Notes: generated by a model not told the origin, from the letters alone. Shown: positions 48,167 through 56,342, counted from the stretch's first letter. The stretch: 64,000 bases of DNA from Pseudomonas brassicacearum (GCF_003732225.1 NZ_MOBJ01000001.1:1-64000); one strand, 5' to 3'. Made by a program: numbers and translations.

Positions 48167-48205
48167 AGCGGGCGCTGGAGCTATATACTCCAGCGCCCGT
48201 TTTGC
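48167..48205 (+). terminator. Terminator of fadE
   Basis: Perfect 12-base GC-rich stem CGGGCGCTGGAG (48169-48180) / CTCCAGCGCCCG (48188-48199), 7-base loop CTATATA, then TTTTGCTTT. The loop sequence also resembles a -10 element; see findings. Confidence 0.9.
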
Positions 48206-48228
48206 TTTAGTTCTAGAGGACTCCCGTT

Positions 48229-48627
48229 ATGCTCGACCAAATTCTCGTCCAGCTCGACCTCCTGCGCAGTATCCTGGTCGCTGTCGGTGAAGCCGAGCAG
48301 GTTCCAGACGAAAGTCATGCCTTGTTCCTGGAGCGCTTCGACGAACTGCGCGCGTCGCTACCCATCGATCCGATCGAAAGCCAATACCTGGGTCAGGACA
48401 TTCTTTGTCAGGTCATCACCCGTTATCCGCAAATTGCCCATCTGGTTCCGCGCGACCTGCTGTGGTACTTCGCTGGCGACTGCCTGCATTACATGCCTGA
48501 TGATGAAATCGACCTGTATCAAGCCCTTGAAGAACGTCGCTTCGAAGCCGAGCAAAATGACGAACCGTTCGACTGGAACCAGGAAAAACAACTGCTGACC
48601 CTGTCCAACCAGGACAGCAAGCACTGA
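48229..48627 (+). CDS. PA2817 family protein, unknown function
   Basis: 132 residues, acidic, with no signal peptide or membrane segment. It matches the small conserved Pseudomonas protein that follows fadE in P. aeruginosa (PA2817). The stretch DLLWYFAGDCLHYMPDDEID is a likely conserved core. Ribosome site AGAGGA lies upstream of ATG 48229. Nothing indicates a biochemical role. Confidence 0.88.
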   Translation: MLDQILVQLDLLRSILVAVGEAEQVPDESHALFLERFDELRASLPIDPIESQYLGQDILCQVITRYPQIAHLVPRDLLWYFAGDCLHYMPDDEIDLYQALEERRFEAEQNDEPFDWNQEKQLLTLSNQDSKH

Positions 48628-48681
48628 TCCCAATCCACAAAGTAACTACACAACTTTGAAATACGGTCCAGGGCTGAACTC

Positions 48682-48827
48682 GTAGCAGCTGTCGAGCCTG
48701 CGAGGCTGCGTTCGAGGACGAAGTCCTCGCAAATCCTGCGTACGCGGTTAAGCCTGAAAGAATGCGTTGCCTGATCTCACGACTGCTGCGCAGCCGAACG
48801 CAGCCTCGCAGGCTCGACAGCTGCTAC
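48682..48827. repeat. Composite inverted repeat element, copy 2
   Basis: Perfect 33-base inverted arms (48682-48714 and 48795-48827; GTAGCAGCTGTCGAGCCTGC and 13 more) enclose 80 bases. Read on the - strand its interior has CGGCTGCGCAGCAGTCGT and TTTGCGAGGACTTCGTCCTCGAACGCAGCC, matching the interior plan of copy 1 at 9992-10131. It fills most of the 292-base gap between the PA2817-like gene and the lysR stop; the rest holds nothing I recognise. Confidence 0.8.
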
Positions 48828-48919
48828 GGGCGTTAAAGCAAAAAAATGTGTCGATACTTATAAAGGCTCGCACGGTTTAACCGGCAGGCCTTTTTGCTTG
48901 TTCGGACAGATACGCCGCA

Positions 48920-49918
48920 CTAAAAAAAACCATCGCTTTCCGGCAATTCATACGCCAGCACAGCCTTGCTGGAAACACTCAACTTGCTGTGCTTGCTCAG
49001 CGTCGGCTCTTTCTCCAGGCACTCCACCAGGTAATCGATAAACACTCGAAGCTTGGGCGGAAGATAGCGTGTCGGTGAATGCAGTAGCCAGGCGCCGCCG
49101 TGATAAGACGCGAGAAAAGTCCAGTCCGGCAGGACTTGCACGATCAACCCTTGTTCAAGCGCATAACGTGCCGTGAAATACGGCAAACTGCCAATCCCGA
49201 TGTGCTGCAAAACCGCCCCCAGCCGCACGCCCGTGTGGTTGGCGGCATACCGGCCGCGGACACCGACGGTCACTGCTTTGGTGCCTTTCTTGAACTTCCA
49301 GCGCGCATCGCTTGGTGTTTCGCCCAGATAGATACAGCTGTGATTCAGCAGGTCATGGGGATGAGTCGGGGTACCGTGCTCTGCCAGGTATTGCGGGGTC
49401 GCGCAGAGCAAATGATCGATGGTCAGCAGCTGCCGGCCGACCAGCCCGGCCGGCGGTCGATCCGTGATACGAATCGCCAGATCGACATGATCGTCGATCA
49501 GGTCGACCTGACGATCCTCAAGCAGCAGCTCTACATCGACTTTGGGATAACGCCGAAGAAATTCCGGCATATGCGGATGAATCACGAATCGTCCCACGGC
49601 CTTCGGCACGCTGACCCGTATCAACCCCTCGGCCTCATGGGTGAACTGGCCGCTGATTTCCATCACCGAGCGGGCGGCACTGACCATTTCCTGGCAACGC
49701 TTGAACACCTCTTCGCCACCGTCGCTCAGACGCAACTTGCGCGTGGTCCGCTGCAATAGCCGAGTGGCCAGCGCCTTCTCCAGGCGCGAGATGCTGCGAC
49801 TTATCGCCGAAGGCGAAGACCCCAGCTGTCGGGCAGCTTCAGAGAAACTACCGGTCTCGACAACCTTGACGAAAATCGCCATTTCACCCAGCAACGGCAG
49901 CGGTAGATTTATGCTCAC
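48920..49918 (-). CDS. LysR family transcriptional regulator
   Basis: 332 residues: N-terminal winged helix-turn-helix (about 10-70, SFSEAARQLGSSPSAISRSI) and a PBP2-like effector domain of the CrgA/DsdC-like branch. Start is GTG 49918. It is divergent from the AlaX-oxygenase-LysE set with 90 bases between, a standard arrangement for a LysR activator and its target operon. The inducer may be the amino acid involved, but that is inference. Confidence 0.92.
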   Translation of the reverse strand: MSINLPLPLLGEMAIFVKVVETGSFSEAARQLGSSPSAISRSISRLEKALATRLLQRTTRKLRLSDGGEEVFKRCQEMVSAARSVMEISGQFTHEAEGLIRVSVPKAVGRFVIHPHMPEFLRRYPKVDVELLLEDRQVDLIDDHVDLAIRITDRPPAGLVGRQLLTIDHLLCATPQYLAEHGTPTHPHDLLNHSCIYLGETPSDARWKFKKGTKAVTVGVRGRYAANHTGVRLGAVLQHIGIGSLPYFTARYALEQGLIVQVLPDWTFLASYHGGAWLLHSPTRYLPPKLRVFIDYLVECLEKEPTLSKHSKLSVSSKAVLAYELPESDGFF

Positions 49919-49948
49919 AGCGCAACAGTCCTTTGATGTTTGAATGGA

Positions 49949-49977
49949 TTATCACGCAATTCCGGCCTTCATATAAT
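49949..49977 (+). promoter_or_regulatory. Candidate promoter of the AlaX-oxygenase-LysE operon
   Basis: A perfect -10 TATAAT (49972-49977) follows a weak -35 TTATCA (49949-49954) at 17 bases. A poor -35 with a good -10 is usual for an activator-dependent LysR target. Confidence 0.45.
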
Positions 49978-50008
49978 AAAAATAGAAACTTTAATAAGGG
50001 CATGGAAT

Positions 50009-50635
50009 ATGACGCTTCGCCTCTTTTTCCATAGTGATGACCTCAAGGCCAATGTGGAAGTCCTGGGTTGCACGCCCTGTGAGAACGAATTCGCCGTGGT
50101 GCTACGCGCCACATTGTTTCACCCGCAGGGCGGTGGTCAGCCCTGTGATACCGGCTGGATCGGCGAAAGCCAGGTGCTGCGGGTAGTCCAGGAACCGGAG
50201 CGGATCGTCCATTACGTCGACCAGCCGGTAAAACTGGGGATGACCTCGATCAAGGTCGACGAGCAACGCCGCCAGCTCAACAGCCGTTTGCATTCTGCCG
50301 GCCACCTGATCGGTCACTTCGCCGAGACCCGGGGCTGGACGCCGATCAAGGCGCACCACTGGCCAGGCGAAGGCCGGGTTACGTTCCAACCAGGGGAAAC
50401 GCCACAGGAACTCGACGCCGAGGTTATTCAAAACACCCTCGCGCAGTGGATTGCCGACGACCTGCCACGCCTGACTTCGCTGCGTGAAGGCGCGCGGGAA
50501 ATCGGTTTCGGCGAGTTGCCCGCCTACGGCTGCGGCGGTACTCATGTACGGCGCCTACAGGAATTAGGCACGGTTACGATCGCATCCCTCTCGCAGAAGA
50601 AGGGCACGCTCTCAGTTCGCTACACCGTGGACTGA
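50009..50635 (+). CDS. AlaX-type aminoacyl-tRNA editing protein
   Basis: 208 residues. Free-standing relative of the AlaRS editing domain, which removes Ser, Gly or other wrong amino acids from tRNA(Ala). Visible motifs are FHPQGGGQPCDTG (substrate strand), the zinc pair H95/H99 in HSAGH, and C175/H179 in CGGTH. All four zinc ligands are present, so it should be active. ATG 50009 follows AAGGG by 8 bases. It heads a run with the oxygenase (104-base gap) and LysE exporter, divergent from lysR. The exact tRNA or amino acid target is unknown. Confidence 0.9.
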   Translation: MTLRLFFHSDDLKANVEVLGCTPCENEFAVVLRATLFHPQGGGQPCDTGWIGESQVLRVVQEPERIVHYVDQPVKLGMTSIKVDEQRRQLNSRLHSAGHLIGHFAETRGWTPIKAHHWPGEGRVTFQPGETPQELDAEVIQNTLAQWIADDLPRLTSLREGAREIGFGELPAYGCGGTHVRRLQELGTVTIASLSQKKGTLSVRYTVD

Positions 50636-50739
50636 ACCCTTCGGCGATGCCGCTCCGACACCGGACCCACGTCATCGCCTGAAGCCTGGGGAGCCTGCGC
50701 TCGCGGGCTCGACGACAATCTGATAGATGGATCTAAGAC

Positions 50740-51510
50740 ATGATGCTTGACGTCGAGCGTCTCGATGAGACGTGCATACAAAAGCTGGCCAACGAAGAAG
50801 TACTCGCCATTCGGCTAAAGAACTTTATCGCAGAGCCGCTCGCCATCCAGATCGGCGACAAGATTCTCGCCCCCGGCTTCGAGGGCTACATCAACGCTCC
50901 CAGCATCGGTCGCATCGGCATGGCGTTCTACGAAGCGGAAAACCAGCCCCTGCTGATCGAAGACTATTTCGAACGAGCCACCTCCAACATCGCCGAGCTG
51001 CGGGCCCGCTGCGCGCCCTACTCCTCACCTGTCGACACCCTGCGCTGCATGCTCGACGAGTCCTGGCCAGCGGGCGCTCACCTGGAAAACCTCTACGGCC
51101 GCAAGATGTACGTCGGCCTGTCTCGCGTGGTCAAACCCGGTGTGTGCTTTCTCGCCCATCACGACATTTTCGCCAAGGACGCGCCCGACAGCTTTCAGGC
51201 CAAGAGTCTGGAGGCTCAATTCGCCTGCAACGTTTACCTGAACATGCCAACCGAAGGCGGTGCCCTGCAAATGTGGGATCACGACATTTCGCCGGACCAG
51301 TTCGATGAAATGCGCGGCGACAGCTACGGTATCGACCCCGCCCTGCTCGGCCCTCCCACATTGGAAATCCGCCCGGAGCCCGGCGATTTCATCATGTTCA
51401 ATTCGCGGTGCATGCACTCGGTAACCCCTGGTGTGGCCGATCCGCGATTGAGTCTGTCGTTTTTTGTCGGCTATCGCGGCAATGCCTCACCCCTTACTTT
51501 CTGGAGTTGA
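50740..51510 (+). CDS. 2-oxoglutarate/Fe(II)-dependent oxygenase, BesD-like
   Basis: 256 residues. Facial triad H140-x-D142 (in LAHHDIFAKDAP) and H226 (in CMHSVTPG), and 2-oxoglutarate arginine R236 with S238 (DPRLSLSF). Strand EPGDFIMFNS precedes the distal His. Length and ligand spacing resemble the free amino-acid halogenase BesD (H137, G139, H204 as I recall), but the Asp at the middle position predicts hydroxylation and not halogenation. The LysE exporter starts 1 base after its stop, and AlaX precedes it, so the substrate is probably a free amino acid. Family assignment is from motifs only. Confidence 0.7.
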   Translation: MMLDVERLDETCIQKLANEEVLAIRLKNFIAEPLAIQIGDKILAPGFEGYINAPSIGRIGMAFYEAENQPLLIEDYFERATSNIAELRARCAPYSSPVDTLRCMLDESWPAGAHLENLYGRKMYVGLSRVVKPGVCFLAHHDIFAKDAPDSFQAKSLEAQFACNVYLNMPTEGGALQMWDHDISPDQFDEMRGDSYGIDPALLGPPTLEIRPEPGDFIMFNSRCMHSVTPGVADPRLSLSFFVGYRGNASPLTFWS

Positions 51511-51511
51511 A

Positions 51512-52150
51512 ATGCTTTCGAACTACCTAGGCGAATTCCTTGCACTGGCGACGATCCACTTTCTCGCCGTCGTCGCGCCGGGACCTGACTTTGCAGTGAC
51601 TATTCGCCAGAGTGTGCGCTTCGGGCGTCTGGTCGGGATATGCACCGCACTCGGCATTGGCGCGGGCATTTCGGTGCATGTGCTGTACACCTTGCTTGGG
51701 GTCGGTGCACTGATGCACACCACCCCCTGGTTACTGACCGTGGCGAAAGTCGTGGGGGGAGCCTACATTCTTTACCTCGGCGTGAGCCTGCTGCGCAGCA
51801 AACCCAAATCGGCGATTGAAGGCGACAAAGTTGCAGACAAGTCAACTGAACAACAGACGTTGTTCAAGGCATTCACCACGGGGTTTCTGACCAACGCCAC
51901 CAACCCCAAAGCCACGCTGTTTTTTCTGGCGATCTTCACCACCATTATCAGCGCCTCGACACCGCTGCAGATTCAGGCGCTGTACGGGCTGTGGATGTGT
52001 TTTGTAAACGCCTTGTGGTTCGTGATCGTTGCGCTGTTCTTTTCCAGCGCTCGGGTGCGACTGCTGTTCATGCGCATGGGCCATTGGTTCGAACGAACCA
52101 TGGGAGTGATCCTGATTCTGTTTGCCGGACGCTTGATTCTGTCGATGTGA
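51512..52150 (+). CDS. LysE/RhtB family amino acid exporter
   Basis: 212 residues with five or six membrane helices and the LysE signature APGPDFAVTIRQSVRFG near the N terminus; the family exports basic amino acids, homoserine, threonine or other small amino compounds. ATG 51512 lies 1 base after the oxygenase stop with CTGGAG upstream inside that gene, so translation is coupled. The likely cargo is the product of the oxygenase. In-frame codons upstream from 51464 are part of the oxygenase region and are rejected. Confidence 0.9.
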   Translation: MLSNYLGEFLALATIHFLAVVAPGPDFAVTIRQSVRFGRLVGICTALGIGAGISVHVLYTLLGVGALMHTTPWLLTVAKVVGGAYILYLGVSLLRSKPKSAIEGDKVADKSTEQQTLFKAFTTGFLTNATNPKATLFFLAIFTTIISASTPLQIQALYGLWMCFVNALWFVIVALFFSSARVRLLFMRMGHWFERTMGVILILFAGRLILSM

Positions 52151-52161
52151 GCCGTGCCCGC

Positions 52162-52257
52162 CCTGTAGGAGCTGCCGCAGGCTGCGATCTTTTGATCTTC
52201 GCTCGTGGGCATTTCCAGAGCAGTCAAAAGATCGCAGCCTGCGGCAGCTCCTACAGG
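52162..52257. repeat. Palindromic repeat pair, GATCGCAGCC family
   Basis: Perfect 34-base inverted arms, 52162-52195 and 52224-52257 (CCTGTAGGAGCTGCCGCAGG and 14 more), with a 28-base spacer. Lies between the convergent LysE and ABC ATPase genes and could end both messages as a long hairpin. Third member of this family in the window. Confidence 0.87.
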
Positions 52258-52267
52258 GTTCTGGGGG

Positions 52268-53032
52268 TTACTTCAGATTGCCACTGAGAAACTGCTGCAA
52301 ACGCTCGCTCTTCGGGTTGCCCAGCACGTCCTCTGGCGCGCCCTCTTCCTCCACTCGCCCCTGATGCAGAAACAGCACCTGATTCGACACTTTACGGGCG
52401 AAGCTCATTTCGTGAGTCACCATGATCATGGTCCGGCCTTCTTCGGCCAGGCCCTGGATTACCTTGAGCACTTCGCCCACCAGTTCCGGGTCCAGCGCCG
52501 AGGTCGGTTCGTCGAACAACATGACTTCCGGCTCCATTGCCAATGCGCGAGCAATAGCGACACGCTGTTGCTGGCCACCCGACAGGAACGCCGGGTACTG
52601 ATCCGCCACGCGAGCCGGCAGGCCGACCTTGTCCAGATAACGACGGGCACGATCTTCTGCGTCTTTCTTGCTGACACCCAGCACCCGGCGCGGAGCCATG
52701 GTGATGTTTTCCAGCACGGTCATGTGGCCCCACAGGTTGAAGTGCTGGAACACCATCGCCAAACGGGTGCGCAGTCGTTGCAGTTCGGCATCGTCGGCCA
52801 CGCGCATGCCATGGTGATCTTTGACCATGCGAATCTGCTTGCCGTCCAGGCTCATGGCGCCGTCGTTCGGTGTTTCGAGAAAGTTGATGCAGCGCAAAAA
52901 GGTACTTTTTCCCGAGCCGCTGGCGCCGATCAGGCTGATCACGTCACCGGTTTTGGCCTTCAGGGAAACACCCTTGAGCACTTCGTGGCTACCGTAACTC
53001 TTGTGTAGTTCTTCAACAGTCAATTTGTACAT
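52268..53032 (-). CDS. ABC transporter ATP-binding protein, basic amino acid/histidine type
   Basis: 254 residues with Walker [11 protein letters not shown]-loop, signature [15 protein letters not shown], Walker [13 protein letters not shown] and switch His in VTHEMSF. Belongs to the HisP/AotP group that energises uptake of arginine, ornithine, lysine or histidine. ATG 53032 gives the AotP length; an upstream start at 53044 is possible. Last gene of the four-gene transporter operon. Confidence 0.93.
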   Translation of the reverse strand: MYKLTVEELHKSYGSHEVLKGVSLKAKTGDVISLIGASGSGKSTFLRCINFLETPNDGAMSLDGKQIRMVKDHHGMRVADDAELQRLRTRLAMVFQHFNLWGHMTVLENITMAPRRVLGVSKKDAEDRARRYLDKVGLPARVADQYPAFLSGGQQQRVAIARALAMEPEVMLFDEPTSALDPELVGEVLKVIQGLAEEGRTMIMVTHEMSFARKVSNQVLFLHQGRVEEEGAPEDVLGNPKSERLQQFLSGNLK

Positions 53033-53109
53033 GTGCGCAATCATCCTCTAAGGGAAAATGGGTCGCCGCTGCGTAGACGTCGCAAGCGGCGACAAAGCCC
53101 GTGGCCTGA

Positions 53110-53820
53110 TTAGTGAGCCGGGCCGAGAAAGGCCAGCCAACGACGTTCGGCAATGCGGAACAGACCGACCAGCGCAAAGGTGACCAACAGGTAGATCAGC
53201 GCGGTAATACCGAACGATTGAAAGGTCAAAAAGGTCGCCGAGTTGGCATCCCGCGCCACTTTCAAAATGTCCGGGACGGTGGCGGTGAAGGCCACGGTGG
53301 TCGAGTGCAGCATGAGGATCACTTCGTTGCTGTAGTACGGCAACGAGCGACGCAGGGCCGACGGCATGATCACGTAGGCATAGAGCTTCCAGCCCGTCAG
53401 GCCGTAGGCTTTGGCGGCTTCGACTTCGCCGTGGTTCATGCTGCGAATCGCCCCGGCGAAAATCTCCGTGGTGTAGGCGCAGGTATTCAGGGCAAACGCG
53501 AGGATGGTGCAGTTCATCGCATCGCGAAAGAACGCATCGAGCACCGGTTGCGCACGGACCGCGGCCAGGCTGTAGATCCCGGTGTAGCAGATCAGCAACT
53601 GGATATACAGCGGCGTGCCGCGAAACAGGTAGGTGTAGAACTGCACCGGCCAGCGCACGTAGAGCTTGTTGGAAACCCGGGCAATCGACAGTGGAACCGA
53701 CACCAGGAAACCGATGAAAATCGAGGCGCTGAGCAACCACAGGGTCATGGCCAGGCCGGTGATGTGGTAGCCGTCGCTATAGAGGAAGGGCTTCCAGTAG
53801 TCCTGCAGTAATTCAATCAT
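53110..53820 (-). CDS. Amino acid ABC transporter permease (HisM/AotM type)
   Basis: 236 residues with about five membrane helices and the permease EAA loop (EVEAAKAYGLTGWKLYAYVIMPSALRR). Pairs with the other permease to form the membrane channel. ATG overlaps the end of the preceding permease gene by 4 bases. Confidence 0.93.
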   Translation of the reverse strand: MIELLQDYWKPFLYSDGYHITGLAMTLWLLSASIFIGFLVSVPLSIARVSNKLYVRWPVQFYTYLFRGTPLYIQLLICYTGIYSLAAVRAQPVLDAFFRDAMNCTILAFALNTCAYTTEIFAGAIRSMNHGEVEAAKAYGLTGWKLYAYVIMPSALRRSLPYYSNEVILMLHSTTVAFTATVPDILKVARDANSATFLTFQSFGITALIYLLVTFALVGLFRIAERRWLAFLGPAH

Positions 53821-54545
53821 CGTACAGCCTCCCGGGAACCTGCCGCGTAATGCCGTTCGAGCCAGCGCAGGACATAGTTCGACGCACTGGTGATCACCAG
53901 GTAGATCAGCGCGGCCAACACCAGAAAAAAGAACAGTTGATAGGAGCTTTTACCGGCGTCCTGCGCGGCCTTGACCAGATCGGCGAGGCCGATGATCGAC
54001 ACCAGCGCGGTGGCCTTGAGGATCACCATCCAGTTGTTGCCGATGCCTGGCAGGGCGAAGCGCATCATTTGCGGGAACACCACGTAGCGAAAGCGCTGAG
54101 CACGGCTCAAGCCGTAGGCCGTGGCCGCTTCCATCTGCCCACGAGGCACCGCGAGGATCGCGCCGCGAAAGGTCTCGGTGAAGTACGCGCCGTAGATGAA
54201 ACCCAGGGTGATGATCCCGGCGGCGAACGGATTGATCTCGATGTATTCCCAGCCCAGCGCCTCGGTGAAACTGGTCAACCAGGTTTGCAGGCTGTAGAAA
54301 ATCAGCAGCATCAGCACCAGGTCCGGCACGCCGCGAATCAGCGTGGTGTAGAGCTGGGCCGGAATCCGCAACAGTTTGACGCTGGAGAGTTTGGCACTGG
54401 CGCCGATCAGGCCGAGCAGAACGCTCAACAACAGCGACAGTATCGATAACTTAACGGTCATCCAGGAGCCTTCCAGCAACAGGGGGCCGAACCCCTTCAA
54501 GCTGAATGCGGAGAGCCCGAGTGTCTGCAAAAGTGCTTCGAACAT
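53817..54545 (-). CDS. Amino acid ABC transporter permease (HisQ/AotQ type)
   Basis: 242 residues, about five membrane helices, with the EAA loop QMEAATAYGLSRAQRFRYVVFPQMMRFALP. It follows the binding-protein gene after a 57-base gap that contains a terminator-like hairpin. Confidence 0.93.
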   Translation of the reverse strand: MFEALLQTLGLSAFSLKGFGPLLLEGSWMTVKLSILSLLLSVLLGLIGASAKLSSVKLLRIPAQLYTTLIRGVPDLVLMLLIFYSLQTWLTSFTEALGWEYIEINPFAAGIITLGFIYGAYFTETFRGAILAVPRGQMEAATAYGLSRAQRFRYVVFPQMMRFALPGIGNNWMVILKATALVSIIGLADLVKAAQDAGKSSYQLFFFLVLAALIYLVITSASNYVLRWLERHYAAGSREAVR

Positions 54546-54566
54546 AATTCAGGAACCTATAGCGAT

Positions 54567-54593
54567 AAAAAAGCGCCCGTCCCGAGGACGGGC
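54567..54593 (-). terminator. Partial terminator between binding-protein and permease genes
   Basis: On the - strand, the stem GCCCGTCC (54593-54586) with GGACGGGC (54582-54575) has a 3-base loop and is followed by six Ts (54572-54567). Such hairpins often lower permease expression relative to the periplasmic binding protein. Confidence 0.72.
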
Positions 54594-54602
54594 ACCGGGG
54601 CC

Positions 54603-55382
54603 TTACTTGCCGCTGTAGAGACTCAGATCACCGAAGTGTTTCTTCTGGATCGAGTCGTAGGTGCCGTCATCGTGGATCGCCTTGATGCCTTTATCGAGAA
54701 GGGCCTTGAGCTCGGTGTTGCCTTTGGCGATACCCACCGCTGTTTTAGCGGGCAACAACTCGCTGTCGATCGGTTGGCTGACCTCGAAATCAGCCCCTTG
54801 CGGCGACTTCAAAAAGCTCAGCTTGGCTTGCAGCATGTCCTGGATCGTGGCGTCGAGGCGACCGGACATCAAGTCAGCGTAAACCTGGTCCTGGTTGGCG
54901 TAGGCCTTGGTTTCTACCCCGGCCTTGTCCAGTACGGCCTTGGCGTAGGCTTCCTGGATGGTGCCTTGCTCGTAGCCGACTTTTTTGCCCTTGAGCGAGG
55001 CCACGTCAGAAACGCTGGAGCCTTTCTTGTAGACCAGCGCGGTCGGGCCGGAGAACAGTTCGCTGGAGAAGTCGATGACTTTCTCACGGGCTGGAGTCAC
55101 GGTCATGGAAGAGATCACGCCGTCGAACTTGTTGGCCTTCAGGCCTGGAATCGTGCCGTCGAAATCGCTCTCGACCCATTTGCACTTGACCTTCAGCTCG
55201 GCGCAGATCGCGTTGCCCAGATCGATATCGAAGCCCACCAGGCTACCGTCAGCCGCTTTGGACTCGAACGGTGCGTAAGAAGGATCAACGCCAAAACGCA
55301 GCTCTTTGTACTCTTTGGCCGTGGCTACACCTGCGGCCATGCACAAGGTCAAAGCAGAAAGGGTCAGCAATGTTCTTTTCAT
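54603..55382 (-). CDS. Periplasmic amino acid-binding protein (HisJ/AotJ/ArgT type)
   Basis: 259 residues with a Sec signal peptide (about 1-22, ending in GVATA) and the family-3 solute-binding fold: LRFGVDPSYAPFESK, then GFDIDLGNAICAEL, and SGRLDATIQD with the usual Asp. Captures a basic amino acid or histidine in the periplasm. ATG 55382 is 9 bases after AGGAA. First gene of the operon; the promoter carries a sigma-54 element and HutC-like operator, which favours histidine-linked control. Confidence 0.93.
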   Translation of the reverse strand: MKRTLLTLSALTLCMAAGVATAKEYKELRFGVDPSYAPFESKAADGSLVGFDIDLGNAICAELKVKCKWVESDFDGTIPGLKANKFDGVISSMTVTPAREKVIDFSSELFSGPTALVYKKGSSVSDVASLKGKKVGYEQGTIQEAYAKAVLDKAGVETKAYANQDQVYADLMSGRLDATIQDMLQAKLSFLKSPQGADFEVSQPIDSELLPAKTAVGIAKGNTELKALLDKGIKAIHDDGTYDSIQKKHFGDLSLYSGK

Positions 55383-55522
55383 TATTATCAATTCCTAAAA
55401 CCACTACGGGCGCTTATGGCGCATGGGTGCTGTTACTGGAATGCGTGTGACGCTGTGAACCTGAACCTCAAAGCAATGCTGCGCGTCAACGCCTGCCGGC
55501 GACTCCCACGCACACACATTTA

Positions 55523-55536
55523 CTTGTACATACAAG
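55523..55536. promoter_or_regulatory. HutC-like operator
   Basis: Read on the operon strand the 14 bases are CTTGTATGTACAAG, a near-perfect palindrome identical to the hut operator I recall for Pseudomonas HutC (core TGTA-N2-TACA). It lies 141 bases before the binding-protein start and overlaps the expected transcription start of the sigma-54 element next to it. Confidence 0.65.
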
Positions 55537-55540
55537 CATA

Positions 55541-55557
55541 TGCAATCAACCAGCCAA
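55541..55557 (-). promoter_or_regulatory. Probable sigma-54 promoter of the amino acid transporter operon
   Basis: On the - strand the 17 bases TTGGCTGGTTGATTGCA match the sigma-54 plan (TGGC at -24 and TTGCA at -12, with correct GG to GC spacing). The expected start falls inside the adjacent HutC-like operator. The DNA from here to 55946 (about 390 bases) has no gene I can support. Confidence 0.6.
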
Positions 55558-55946
55558 CTCGCTGAACGGGAGCTGAAGAAAGCTTTTAAAGCAACAGGAA
55601 GGCCTCTGGAACGGGGCTTTGGCGATGACAAAAAAATTCTCGAGGGCTGTCGAGCCGCGTTCGCGACTGTTACCTGAGCCGCGTTTTGTGTCGTGTTGGT
55701 GCATCCGGTAACAATTTGAAAGGACGCATTACGTGCGGAAATACCCCGTCGCGGGGCCAGCTCGCAGGTAAGTGCACGGTTCGAAAAATAGCAACGCGCG
55801 CACATTTTCACTGAGGTTTTTCTTCTAATTCATGGCGCTTTGCCTTGGTTGAACTACTTTCAAACAAGGAAAAGTTATACCGGCGTGAGTTGTCCACGTT
55901 TTGTTCAGCGATCAGATAGCGGATTGGCACAAGGAGTTACCTCACC

Positions 55947-56342
55947 ATGATCCTGGCTGGCGTTTTTCTGCTTTGTGCCTTGATTGCCGGTTACTTATTG
56001 GGGGAACCGCGTCGGCTGACAGTGCTTTCTATAACCACTGCTGCTGTCGAGCCTGTGCCTATTGCTCTGGTCGGTAGCCTGTCCGAGCCAGACAAGGTTG
56101 GCAAAAAAACCTCGCGTGTCCTGAGCCCAGGTATCTGGATCACTGACGACAGTTTTAGCGTAGGTCGCTCGCAGGTCAAAGACCTGCGTATTGCGCCTGC
56201 TCGCGCGCAGCACCAAGGAATATTGCCGGGACCATTAATGGTTAGTGGTCTGGCGAAGTGGAGGGCCGGCCCGGGCCCCTTGAAGCGATCCAAGGCAACC
56301 AGGTCAGCCCGTAGATGGCCTATTCAGCGAGGATGCACTTAA
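55947..56342 (+). pseudogene. Short ORF, possible remnant of the Tad gene cpaB/rcpC
   Basis: 131 codons starting ATG 55947 with AAGGAG 10 bases upstream. The first 24 residues (LAGVFLLCALIAGYLLGEP) look like the membrane anchor of CpaB/RcpC, and SRVLSPGIWITDDSFSVG resembles its SAF region. After about residue 85 the sequence turns Arg-rich and unlike protein, while the +1 frame reads GPLEAIQGNQVSP and stops. CpaB is normally about 270 or more residues, so most of it, including the region after SAF, is missing. Its TAA overlaps the secretin ATG. A functional short protein is not excluded. Confidence 0.45.

Noticed and set aside
55404..55811. 135-codon - strand frame upstream of the transporter operon
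   Set aside because: It runs across the sigma-54/HutC region, has no ribosome site and resembles no protein family I know.
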